A DNA stretch of 27,406 nucleotides from a virus: positions 1-27,406 of the IMG/VR virus record IMGVR_UViG_3300007734_000853; one strand, written 5' to 3'. Under the pieces are notes generated by a model. It did no database searches, was not told the DNA's origin, and was given only the letters and a program-made list of their open reading frames with translations. This document shows, in pieces, positions 1 through 7,538 of this stretch. The position numbers were made by a program, and so were the translations under genes. Position 1 is the first letter of the stretch; each line of letters begins with the position of its first letter.

Positions 1-1
1 A

Positions 2-784
2 GAGGTCACATATCAAATCGAAAACGAATCGTTCGACATCACCGAATTGTCCGGATCGGGCGCGGGTATTGAGCGCATGATGGGTTTGCAATCCGGCACA
101 ATGTCGTTTTCCGGGCATTTCCCAAAGAGCGCGCCGCGCACGGGCAACAGCGGATTGGTGACATGGGGTTCATCCAACGGGTATGCGCAATATGTTCAGG
201 ATTGGAAATTGGATGTTGATTTCGGCGAAATCGAAATCACCGCATTCAACGCCACCGCGCCGACGGCCAAACGATTCATGCCGAACGGTGTATATCAATG
301 GTCGGGTTCGTACACCGCGCATGCGGTGAACGACAACACGACCGTGGCCTATCGCGTTCCGTCGGCATTGCACGCAACCGCGGCAACCGCGACATTCAAA
401 ATCACGGAAGATGGTGCGAGTGATCCGGCGTTCAGCGGTTCCGCGTTTGTCACGCAAATTTCAAACCCGATCCGCAAACCCGAAAAGCAGGCGTTGGCAT
501 ACACGTTCCAAGGCACGGGGTCATTGACCGAAACCGTTGGTTCAACATTGCCGCCATTGGTTCGCGCCACAACGGGCGCAATTGGAACGCCCGATTGGGA
601 CACCGACGGCGACGGTGTGCCGGATGTTGCGGTGGTGTTCAACACGTTTGTTGGCGCGACAACGCACGCCTACAACGCGAAGGCGTTTCTGAAATCGTTG
701 TCAATTGAGGTTTCACCCGGCCAACCAATCAAGGTTTCGGGTTCATTGCGTTTGAACGACGCAACCACATTTACGGTGACGTAA
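2..784 (+). CDS. Probable phage tail structural protein, 5'-truncated
   Basis: The reading frame is open from base 2, so the gene starts before the window; the first in-frame start codon visible (TTG at 47) is probably internal. About 260 residues are present. They are rich in Thr, Ser, Gly and beta-branched residues, as expected for an all-beta tail tube or major tail protein, but I recognise no specific family. A calcium-loop-like D-x-D-x-DG-x-x-D motif (DTDGDGVPD) lies at bases 599-625. The gene sits 13 bases upstream of the tape measure gene, the usual place of a major tail protein or tail assembly gene, which is the main support for the call. Leucine is almost always TTG and AG/CT dinucleotides are very rare, as in all genes up to 10952. 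Confidence 0.6.
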   Translation, partial: EVTYQIENESFDITELSGSGAGIERMMGLQSGTMSFSGHFPKSAPRTGNSGLVTWGSSNGYAQYVQDWKLDVDFGEIEITAFNATAPTAKRFMPNGVYQWSGSYTAHAVNDNTTVAYRVPSALHATAATATFKITEDGASDPAFSGSAFVTQISNPIRKPEKQALAYTFQGTGSLTETVGSTLPPLVRATTGAIGTPDWDTDGDGVPDVAVVFNTFVGATTHAYNAKAFLKSLSIEVSPGQPIKVSGSLRLNDATTFTVT

Positions 785-797
785 TACCGGGGGCGAC

Positions 798-2423
798 ATG
801 GCAACGGGTGGCGGCGGAACCATCGGTGCGGCAAACATCGAATTGGGCGTGGACACGTCCAAATTGGATGCGGGCATGGCCGCGGCCAAATCAAATGTGG
901 AGGCGCAAACCGCCGCGATTGAATCGACCGCGCAACCGGGCGGTGCGGACGGGAACCGCGCCACATTGCAAAATCAAATCGTCGATTTGGTTGAGCAGGA
1001 ATTAGAGGCCAAAAAGCAATTGGCCGCGGTTGCGAAAAATACGGGCGATCAAACCGTCAGTACATTGACCGAAGAGCAACGATACCAACAAACGTTGTTC
1101 GCGTTGCGCAAATCACAATTGACCGATGAACAATCTATCGTCAATTGGAAAAAACAGGGTTTGGCGGTTCAACAGCAAACCACAACAGCGACGAAAGAAA
1201 CCGCCGCGGCGGTCGATGACATTGCGAAAAATGGAAAACAGGTTGGCGGCCCAAACGCGTTCACCAAGTTTTTCAACGATGATTTGAAGGAGGCCACGAA
1301 ACTATTTGCCGCGTTCGGCAAATTGGCCATTTTCAAACAAGTTGCAATGGACGCGTACAACCTTGGGCAGGCAATCCGCGAATTCGTGATCGGTCAGTTG
1401 ACCACGGGCGCGGAAGAGGTCAAAAAGTTTTCCGAAAATCTTTTGCCCAATGACACGTTGACCCGTGTGAAGGCTTACCAATCCGAGTTGGACACAGTAA
1501 ACGCGCAAATGGCGTTGTTGTCCGAAGCGGATCCGCTTGAAATGGCGGCTAAAAAGTTGGCCGGTATTCCATTGACCGCCGCGGAAATTGATGCCACGTT
1601 CCTGCGATTGCAGGGCGTGACCATGGAAAAACTAAAAGACAAACAAAAAGAATTGAACGATTTGTTGCAACCAAATCTCGATCAGGTGAACGCGATTGCG
1701 CAACGCGAAATTGAGGCGCAACGCGACAAACGACGGGAAATGGTTGAATCGGAAAACTTGCGTTTGCAAATGGCGGGCGCAAAAACCGACACAGACAAAT
1801 TGGATTTGAAATTTCGCGAAGATTTGCGGCAATTGAACAAACGAATTGACGCGGAAAAGGACGACGCAACGCGCCAAAGTTTAGAACAACAAAAACAATT
1901 GTTGTATCAAAACTACCGCGATGAATTGGCGAACATTCAAACAACAGAACAGGAAAAGGCGGACGCGCAATATCAAACACAAAAAGAATTGCGCGACCGC
2001 GAAAGCGAACGGCGCGATGAACGTTTGCAAAACATCCGCGATGAAAATGAGGCCGCACGAATTGCGTTGATTGAAGATCCGCGCAAACGTGCGGAAGAGG
2101 AATTTCAGGCCAACAAACGTCGATTGGAAAAACAGATTGCCGCCGAAACGGATCAGGCAACCAAATACGCGTTGAATGGCAAAATGCAATTGTTGGAGGA
2201 GACACACCAACAAACGTTGCGCAACATCGACCGTGAGGCGAACGAAAAACAAAAGGCGGATGCCAAGATTGCACAACAGCAGGCGGCACAATTGGCGGAA
2301 CAATTCGCGCAATTGCGCGGCGAAATCAATTCGATGTTCAACGCGGGCAACATTGAGGTTGGCATCAATCGTTTGGGTTCGCTGTTGGAAGTGTTGATAC
2401 AAAAGACCGGGGACGGGCGATAA
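798..2423 (+). CDS. Tail length tape measure protein
   Basis: This 541-residue protein would act as the ruler inside a tail tube and determine tail length. The N-terminus (residues about 8-30, IGAANIELGVDTSKLDAGMA) has the form common at the start of tape measure proteins: a beta strand, a VDTSKL-type turn, then a helix. From about residue 230 to 500 the protein is almost entirely charged helix with heptad-like spacing, rich in Glu, Arg, Gln and Lys, so a long coiled coil is expected. A more hydrophobic stretch lies at about 165-205. The ATG follows a G-rich stretch (gggggcgac) with no strong Shine-Dalgarno sequence. The stop overlaps the next start (TAATG). At roughly 1.5 angstrom per residue the tail would be about 80 nm, a short siphovirus-like tail; this is inference. 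Confidence 0.78.
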   Translation: MATGGGGTIGAANIELGVDTSKLDAGMAAAKSNVEAQTAAIESTAQPGGADGNRATLQNQIVDLVEQELEAKKQLAAVAKNTGDQTVSTLTEEQRYQQTLFALRKSQLTDEQSIVNWKKQGLAVQQQTTTATKETAAAVDDIAKNGKQVGGPNAFTKFFNDDLKEATKLFAAFGKLAIFKQVAMDAYNLGQAIREFVIGQLTTGAEEVKKFSENLLPNDTLTRVKAYQSELDTVNAQMALLSEADPLEMAAKKLAGIPLTAAEIDATFLRLQGVTMEKLKDKQKELNDLLQPNLDQVNAIAQREIEAQRDKRREMVESENLRLQMAGAKTDTDKLDLKFREDLRQLNKRIDAEKDDATRQSLEQQKQLLYQNYRDELANIQTTEQEKADAQYQTQKELRDRESERRDERLQNIRDENEAARIALIEDPRKRAEEEFQANKRRLEKQIAAETDQATKYALNGKMQLLEETHQQTLRNIDREANEKQKADAKIAQQQAAQLAEQFAQLRGEINSMFNAGNIEVGINRLGSLLEVLIQKTGDGR

Positions 2424-3313
2424 TGGCAACCATCACGGAAAAAGTAGACGGGCGCAAATACACGCGTGACGCAAACGGCACGGTTGCCGCATCACGGACG
2501 TTCGTTTGTTTGAATGCCGCCAATGAACATTCGGCGCGTGTGGCGTTTGAACAACACCCGGATTCTTCGCAATTCCCGGGCGCAACCGATTTCGGATTGG
2601 TGTTGGATCGGATCGATATTGAGGGCCGCGGCGGTGGTTCGCACTACATCATAAACGCGACATATTCCACGTTTCGCGGTGGGCGACGTGCGACCGAAAC
2701 AACCGCAAACAACAACGTTCCGTTTTGGGGTTGGGAACGCGCCAAGGTTGAGGTTGAAATTCCGTGGTGTTGGGGTGAAAAACTCACGGGCGCATCAAAC
2801 GATCCGGAGGATGTCCGAGTCATTTGGCGCGCGGGCGTTCGGACGATCACGGAACGACGTGTGCGGCGAACGTTGCGCGTGAATTTCGTATCGGATGACA
2901 CGCGGACATTGGATGTCATCGCGGAGCAAGAGGACAACGTGCATGTGATCCGCGGCCAACGATATCATTTCATTGGCGCGGACGTGTCGCAAGATCCGAA
3001 AGACCAAACGCGGTTTGTGATTTCGTACACATGGGAATTGGACCGCGGAACGTATATGCCGTTTGACGGCCAAACGCAATTCATTCCGTTTGGTGATGAA
3101 CGCGTGGCCGCGGCGGATGGTGTGGCATATATACCGTTGACACAAGGCGCAACACCGGATCAGGATGGCGGCGTGTTGTTGCGGTTTCCATATTATCGTT
3201 TGGATTTGATTGCAAACGGTGACCCGCGATTGGCCCCGCGTTGCATCGAATGGTCCGAATTGTTTTTGGATCCGAACGGTTGGCGCGAATTGCCAGGGAT
3301 TCCGAACCTATGA
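2423..3313 (+). CDS. Unrecognised tail-operon protein following the tape measure
   Basis: The 296-residue product has no motif I can name. It begins one base inside the tape measure stop codon (TAATG), so it is translationally coupled. The sequence is mixed alpha/beta with many Trp, Arg and Asp residues (for example IPWCWGEK near residue 113 and YTWELDRGTYMPF near residue 200) and no membrane segment or signal peptide. Genes immediately after the tape measure usually encode distal tail or baseplate proteins, so that is the best guess from position. It overlaps the next gene by ATGA at 3310-3313. Confidence 0.7.
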   Translation: MATITEKVDGRKYTRDANGTVAASRTFVCLNAANEHSARVAFEQHPDSSQFPGATDFGLVLDRIDIEGRGGGSHYIINATYSTFRGGRRATETTANNNVPFWGWERAKVEVEIPWCWGEKLTGASNDPEDVRVIWRAGVRTITERRVRRTLRVNFVSDDTRTLDVIAEQEDNVHVIRGQRYHFIGADVSQDPKDQTRFVISYTWELDRGTYMPFDGQTQFIPFGDERVAAADGVAYIPLTQGATPDQDGGVLLRFPYYRLDLIANGDPRLAPRCIEWSELFLDPNGWRELPGIPNL

Positions 3314-3744
3314 ACGGAATATCAAAAACATTCGATGCGCAACCGCAACCCGTCATTGGGCGAATCGTCGCGGTTCGCGGTGTGCGCAATGCCGATGGTT
3401 TCTATCCTGCGCAAACCGTTTCTTATGATATTGATGCAACCATTTCGGGTTCAGGTGTTATTCGGTTCACGAATCAGGTTCCGCAAATTCGATTGTTCAC
3501 TGGTGATACCGAAATTGATGCGGCACGTTTGATCGGTTGCGCGTGTTTCGGTTTTTCGGTGATGAATCAAATACGGTGGGATTTCTACGAACCGCCCGCG
3601 TTGGGCGGTTGTGGTTCACCGGCATTCCGTCCCGGCATTGCGGGTGTTCCGTCGGACATGTCCGGAACCCCTGACATCGGACCGACAACGCCGGGAGGCA
3701 CGCCATCACCAACGCCAACACCCGCTCCGGGTGGGGAGGTTTGA
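3310..3744 (+). CDS. Small tail-operon protein with Pro/Thr-rich C-terminus
   Basis: I place the start at the ATG at 3310, which overlaps the upstream TGA (ATGA) and has AGGGA about 10 bases upstream; a longer reading from 3241 would run 70 bases into the previous gene. The protein is 144 residues. The first 100 residues look like a compact beta domain with a GCACFGF segment, and the last 35 are a low-complexity tail of Pro, Thr, Gly and Ser (TPSPTPTPAP). Such tails are often flexible linkers in virion proteins. I do not recognise the family. Function is inferred only from the tail operon. Confidence 0.66.
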   Translation: MNGISKTFDAQPQPVIGRIVAVRGVRNADGFYPAQTVSYDIDATISGSGVIRFTNQVPQIRLFTGDTEIDAARLIGCACFGFSVMNQIRWDFYEPPALGGCGSPAFRPGIAGVPSDMSGTPDIGPTTPGGTPSPTPTPAPGGEV

Positions 3745-4104
3745 TTGGATTATGTTTTCACCGGATGCGATTTGAACCGCATTGGTTGCATGCGTGATTT
3801 GGCGGAAAGATTGGTGGTGGTGGACATGGGAACGGATGACGTGTTCAACGTCACCATTGAATTGGTCACGGGTTCATGGTCAACCGCGGTGGCGCACATT
3901 CACTATGCCAATGCGTTGACCGGGCCCTGGGTTGATTTCACAAACAATTTGCGTTTCACAAGTGCGGATAGAACAACGGGATTAGTTGCGCATATCGGGC
4001 GATATGTGCGCGTTGAGGTGACCACAACACCCGGCGCGGAATGTCGCGTTGATGTCATCGTACACACGCGCCGGAGCGCGATTGGCCAAGAGGTTTTGGT
4101 ATGA
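3745..4104 (+). CDS. Small unrecognised tail-operon protein, TTG start
   Basis: The 119-residue protein starts at TTG directly after the previous stop codon. The sequence GGGGAGG at 3733-3739 gives one of the better ribosome binding sites in this half of the window, with five bases between it and the TTG, so this start is well supported. There is no ATG start close by. The protein looks like a single beta-rich domain (alternating VFNVTIELVTGSW and GRYVRVEVTT strands) with three Cys, and it could be a carbohydrate-binding or tail accessory module, but I cannot name a family. It overlaps the next gene by ATGA at 4101-4104. Confidence 0.66.
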   Translation: MDYVFTGCDLNRIGCMRDLAERLVVVDMGTDDVFNVTIELVTGSWSTAVAHIHYANALTGPWVDFTNNLRFTSADRTTGLVAHIGRYVRVEVTTTPGAECRVDVIVHTRRSAIGQEVLV

Positions 4105-4802
4105 CGTTCACGCGCAAATCACCGGATGATTCCGCGCCTGGCGCGACACGTCGCACGGCATCCGTGTTGTTTGATGATCATTTGGCAACAACAATCCCAT
4201 GGGGCAACAGCACGGCATCCGGTGGCGCGGTGTTGCAATCCGGCGCGGCGGTGTCTGACAAGGCAATCGGCACGGTTTCATTTTCAACGGGCGCGACGGC
4301 GACGGGCCGAATTGCGGTGTTGTCGCATGTTGATGGGTTGTGGTTCGGTTCAACGCGGTACACGTTTGAATCACGCGCCGGTTTGTTGAATCTTTCGACC
4401 GCGCAGGAAACATTCACCGTGCGTTTCGGTTTCATGGATTCCGCCACGGGCGATTCAACGGATGGCCATTATTTCCGATATTCGCACGGCGCAAACTCCG
4501 GACGTTGGGAATGCGTCACACGCAACAACGGTGTTGAGGTGCTGACACAAACAACGGTGACCGCCGCGGCGTTGACATCGGGCGAACCATATTCGGTGTT
4601 TCGCATTGATGTTTCATCATCCGGAACGCGCAACGTTTTCACGATTGATGGGCGTGTTGTTGCAACCCATTCAACGGGTCCGAGTGGATCAGCACGCGCA
4701 ACGGGTTTCGGATATTCCATTATCAAAAGCGTCGGAATAACGTTGCGCCAATTGGTTGTAGACTACACATATTTTGTTGCGAACATTCAGGGGGATAGGT
4801 GA
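4101..4802 (+). CDS. Beta-sandwich-like tail protein, possible lectin/LamG-type fold
   Basis: The 233-residue protein is rich in Ser, Thr and Gly. The pattern of strands (FTVRFGFMDSATGD, then FRIDVSSSGTRNVFTIDGRVV, then a final amphipathic strand LRQLVVDYTYFV) is what is seen in concanavalin-like or LamG-like receptor-binding domains, where an 'FTIDGxxV' strand follows a ligand edge. This resemblance is by eye only and no catalytic residues are identifiable. The ATG overlaps the preceding stop (ATGA), with AGAGG nine bases upstream. A role in host attachment or as a tail decoration protein would fit its place in the operon. Confidence 0.66.
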   Translation: MTFTRKSPDDSAPGATRRTASVLFDDHLATTIPWGNSTASGGAVLQSGAAVSDKAIGTVSFSTGATATGRIAVLSHVDGLWFGSTRYTFESRAGLLNLSTAQETFTVRFGFMDSATGDSTDGHYFRYSHGANSGRWECVTRNNGVEVLTQTTVTAAALTSGEPYSVFRIDVSSSGTRNVFTIDGRVVATHSTGPSGSARATGFGYSIIKSVGITLRQLVVDYTYFVANIQGDR

Positions 4803-4981
4803 TGCCCGTTGTTTGGATCATCGCGTGCATCCGTGATCATTCGTTGGTCGATGACGATTCCCAACCGTTCGTTGATGAATTTTGGTCGGATCCCGCGGCA
4901 TGGGCGGCGAAATATTCCGCGTTGGAACCCGCGGAACACAAGGCAATTGAATTGATTGTGGCGGATTTGTCCGGGGCATGA
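4802..4981 (+). CDS. Small hypothetical protein (59 aa)
   Basis: This is a 59-residue acidic protein starting at the ATG at 4802, which overlaps the previous stop as TGATG; a GTG at 4799 would add one residue. A G-rich stretch (GGGGGATAGG) just upstream may serve as the ribosome binding site. The sequence (MPVVWIIACIRDHSL...) has a short hydrophobic start followed by an acidic helical part with several aromatics. No family is recognised. It is kept because it fills the space between two coupled genes and has the same TTG-leucine codon use as its neighbours. Confidence 0.55.
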   Translation: MPVVWIIACIRDHSLVDDDSQPFVDEFWSDPAAWAAKYSALEPAEHKAIELIVADLSGA

Positions 4982-5040
4982 TTGAATCAGGTTGGTATAT
5001 TGGGCATGTGCCAACGTCGGCACGGGCCGATTGGCGATGA
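4978..5040 (+). CDS. Possible 20-residue peptide gene
   Basis: An ATG overlapping the previous stop (ATGA at 4978-4981) opens a 20-residue frame (MIESGWYIGHVPTSARADWR) that ends at 5040. The only support is that it fills the 74-base gap between 4981 and 5056 and copies the ATGA coupling seen throughout the operon. It may instead be a means of carrying ribosomes to the next start. There is no independent evidence of a product. Confidence 0.25.
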   Translation: MIESGWYIGHVPTSARADWR

Positions 5041-5055
5041 ACAGCGGGGTGAACA

Positions 5056-5919
5056 ATGGCGGTGGAATATTTAGTAGACGGCGCAACAACGTTCGCATCA
5101 ACATCGTGGTTGACCGCATCCGGTTCCGCGGGTTCCGGATTCGTAAACACCGCTGAATTGATTGTTCCGGGCGGTGGCGCATCGATCACCGCCGGATTGG
5201 ATCAATCCGCGGCGACATCAACGGGCATTCGGTATTTGATCATTTCCGAAAGTTATTCCGGCAACGTCGGTGACGCATCAACACCGTTGATCACAGAGGC
5301 CACCGACGGAACCGCGGCGGAATGGCGTTCGGACAATACTGAGGGCCGCATTGAACACAACGGAACGGGAACGTTGTTTGTAAAGGGCGACACCAACGGC
5401 ATTGATAATTTGATGCAAAACGGCGCGGGCCGAACGTTGTTGACCGACGGAACCGCAACATATGTGCGAGTGCAACGCGGGACGTTCCAAAACACTGGCG
5501 CATCAACGGTGACAAATTGCACGGTACTTGGCGGAACAGCCAACATCGTGGCCAAATCGACATCCAACACCGCCGGAACATTGTTGAATTTATACGGTGG
5601 CGCGGCGACGATTGCGCGTCCGTTCACAACAATCAACGTTTATGGTGGCGTGTTGACCATCAATGTGACGCAGGCCGCGGCGGTGTCCGCGACAATCAAC
5701 CAATTTGGCGGAACCGTGGTGTTGTTGGCGCACGGCAACAACGGAATCACAACCTACAACCACAATGGCGGGTTGTTTGATCCGTCGCGATTGCGCGTTG
5801 ATACAACAATTGCAACCTATATCCGCCAATTCGGAGCGCAATTCACCGCACGCCCGAACGGTGCGCCGTTGACAATCACCAACACATACCGGAAAGATCC
5901 AAACGTCGGGCCCATCTAA
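5056..5919 (+). CDS. Beta-helix-like repetitive tail protein (possible tail fibre or spike)
   Basis: The 287-residue protein is low in charge and dominated by Thr, Gly, Asn, Ala and Val. From about residue 105 to 260 it shows loosely repeating units of about 20 residues with patterns such as VRVQRGTFQNTGA, VTNCTVLGGTAN, LNLYGGAATI, INVYGGVLTINV and INQFGGTVVLL. Repeated 'x-N-x-Y/F-G-G-x-x-x-I' turns are typical of parallel beta-helices in phage spikes and fibres. No catalytic site is apparent. The start is the ATG at 5056 with AGCGGGGTGA upstream. The stop overlaps the next start (TAATG). A receptor-binding or depolymerase-scaffold role is inference. Confidence 0.68.
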   Translation: MAVEYLVDGATTFASTSWLTASGSAGSGFVNTAELIVPGGGASITAGLDQSAATSTGIRYLIISESYSGNVGDASTPLITEATDGTAAEWRSDNTEGRIEHNGTGTLFVKGDTNGIDNLMQNGAGRTLLTDGTATYVRVQRGTFQNTGASTVTNCTVLGGTANIVAKSTSNTAGTLLNLYGGAATIARPFTTINVYGGVLTINVTQAAAVSATINQFGGTVVLLAHGNNGITTYNHNGGLFDPSRLRVDTTIATYIRQFGAQFTARPNGAPLTITNTYRKDPNVGPI

Positions 5920-7148
5920 TGCCCAACCAAATATTGAGGCAACAAACGCGGTTGAACATCCGCAACAATCGGTTGGTGTTGAACAACACCGGGATCGATT
6001 GTTGTTGCACGAATACGCAGGCGATTCGGTTCCGCGAATGTTGCACGGGTTCACCGTCAATTTGGGTGTTGGCGGACATACTCACACAATACATCACCGC
6101 CATTCGGTACGGTGGCCGATGCTACTCGCGAACCACCGAAACCGTTTTGGTTTCGGATTTGGAAAAGCGTGGAATCGATTGGTTGCAAACATTGGACGGC
6201 GACACAATCCCGTTGTTTGGCAATTGCGGAACGTTGGTTGATTCCGGCCATTGCCCGCCATGCGAACCGCCAACCGATGAATGCTGTTACCGCGTCAACC
6301 GCGCCGCGTGTCGCGTGATTGCGGCGACGGGTCAACCGTACGATTCGCCGGAATGTTGCGTGTTGGGGTCCGGGTATCAATTGACGCGAACCGAAACGGT
6401 TTCGTTCATTCGATTTGGCGCGGGCTATCAACGTCGCACGGATGTTTTGTGTGACCCGTACATTTTCGACACCGCCGCGCCGTTGGAACAATACAACGAA
6501 ACGCACACAACGATTGGCACCGCGGTATGTCCGTCGCAATCTTTCGTCGGTTCGCAAACCTATTCCAAACGCGGTGTGCGTTGGGTGAATGACGGTTTCG
6601 ACGTATTCGGCTCAAACGTCATTCCGCGGAATCCGCGATACATCAACACCGACGCGGATTGGACGCGGCAGGATGTGTTTGATGTTCAGCCGGATCGGTC
6701 ACCATTGGGAACGTTTATTGGGTTCCCTCTCCCCTATTTGTATCTTCCGGAACGCAATCCCGATCCGAACATGCCGCCTCTGTTGTCGATTTGCGATGGG
6801 GAAACGTCGGTGCGTCAGGATTTGAACAACGATGGCAACAACGAATTGGAATTTGATGCGCGCGTGACGGGCGCGTTTTCATGCACATCCGGACGTGTGG
6901 AATACGTTTCAACGGAACGTACGTTGTTTTGTTCCGATTTGGACAACCGCCCGTTTTATGTGACCGAACGTTGGCGGCAAACAATCGAATGGCAAATTCG
7001 GAACATCCAACGCGACCGTTGCACAATCGCGGAATGCAATGAATTAGGACGGATGCCGGACGAAAACGCATTGATCGGAACGCGAACGAATCCGATTGCG
7101 CAACGTGAAACGCGTTGCCAATCATGCCGCGAACAACCGGGGTTGTGA
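5919..7148 (+). CDS. Cysteine-rich virion-associated protein (23 Cys)
   Basis: This is a 409-residue protein with 23 cysteines, many adjacent: CCC at residues 28-30, CC pairs near residues 41, 126 and 152, and CxxC-type pairs including HCPPCEPPTDECC and the C-terminal CQSC. A calcium-loop-like D-x-N-x-DG-x-x-E motif lies at bases 6819-6845. There is no signal peptide or membrane segment. The Cys pattern could bind metal or form disulfides after release of the particle. Its position near the end of the tail operon suggests a tail tip or fibre component, but I recognise no family. It is coupled to the previous gene (TAATG). Confidence 0.68.
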   Translation: MPNQILRQQTRLNIRNNRLVLNNTGIDCCCTNTQAIRFRECCTGSPSIWVLADILTQYITAIRYGGRCYSRTTETVLVSDLEKRGIDWLQTLDGDTIPLFGNCGTLVDSGHCPPCEPPTDECCYRVNRAACRVIAATGQPYDSPECCVLGSGYQLTRTETVSFIRFGAGYQRRTDVLCDPYIFDTAAPLEQYNETHTTIGTAVCPSQSFVGSQTYSKRGVRWVNDGFDVFGSNVIPRNPRYINTDADWTRQDVFDVQPDRSPLGTFIGFPLPYLYLPERNPDPNMPPLLSICDGETSVRQDLNNDGNNELEFDARVTGAFSCTSGRVEYVSTERTLFCSDLDNRPFYVTERWRQTIEWQIRNIQRDRCTIAECNELGRMPDENALIGTRTNPIAQRETRCQSCREQPGL

Positions 7149-7538
7149 TTGGATCCGCACACGATGACACAAATAGGATTGGAACGCGTCATTGGTTTGG
7201 CGCGTGATGGGCGTTTGGAAACGCGGTGGTTGTGGGCCGCGGTTCGCGGCGGTTGGCGGTATGTGTGGGCGGTTGCCGCGGGCGATATTGCGGACGATGC
7301 AACCGCCGCGCAACGCGTCCGAACATGCGCGGTATGTGATGCGGCGGACACCGTGCAAACATCGCGTGCGGGTTTGTGCGCTGTTTATTGCGGAACGGGA
7401 ACCGCGACGGCATCCGGGCCGACGTGCGGTTGTTTGGTCGGCATCACCCGCGACGGCAACCCGATTGAACCCGCGGGGAAGGTTGTTGTTGCGTCCGAGT
7501 CATGCCCGCGGGCGCGGTGGTCATCGGTCACGCGTTGA
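7149..7538 (+). CDS. Small zinc-ribbon-like protein ending the tail operon
   Basis: The 129-residue protein starts at a TTG immediately after the previous TGA; an ATG at 7164 is an alternative that removes five residues. The C-terminal half has the order C-x2-C (residues about 60-63), C-x3-C, C-x-C and finally ESCP-x3-W. This arrangement recalls a small phage and bacterial zinc-ribbon type in which CxxC is followed by CxC and a terminal 'CPxxKW'. Here the terminal Lys is replaced by Arg (CPRARW). The gene overlaps the convergent methyltransferase gene by 11 bases (7528-7538), so the two operons meet tail to tail with no room for a separate terminator. Function unknown. Confidence 0.62.
   Translation: MDPHTMTQIGLERVIGLARDGRLETRWLWAAVRGGWRYVWAVAAGDIADDATAAQRVRTCAVCDAADTVQTSRAGLCAVYCGTGTATASGPTCGCLVGITRDGNPIEPAGKVVVASESCPRARWSSVTR

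Noticed and set aside
47-784. TTG at 47 as the true start of the first gene
   Set aside because: The frame is open upstream to base 2 with a sensible sequence and there is no ribosome binding site before the TTG, so the gene is cut by the window edge.
1549-2429. Long minus-strand frames opposite the tape measure gene (246 and 182 residues)
   Set aside because: They are shadows of the strongly biased tape measure codons, with no start-site context, and the plus-strand product has the expected coiled-coil character.
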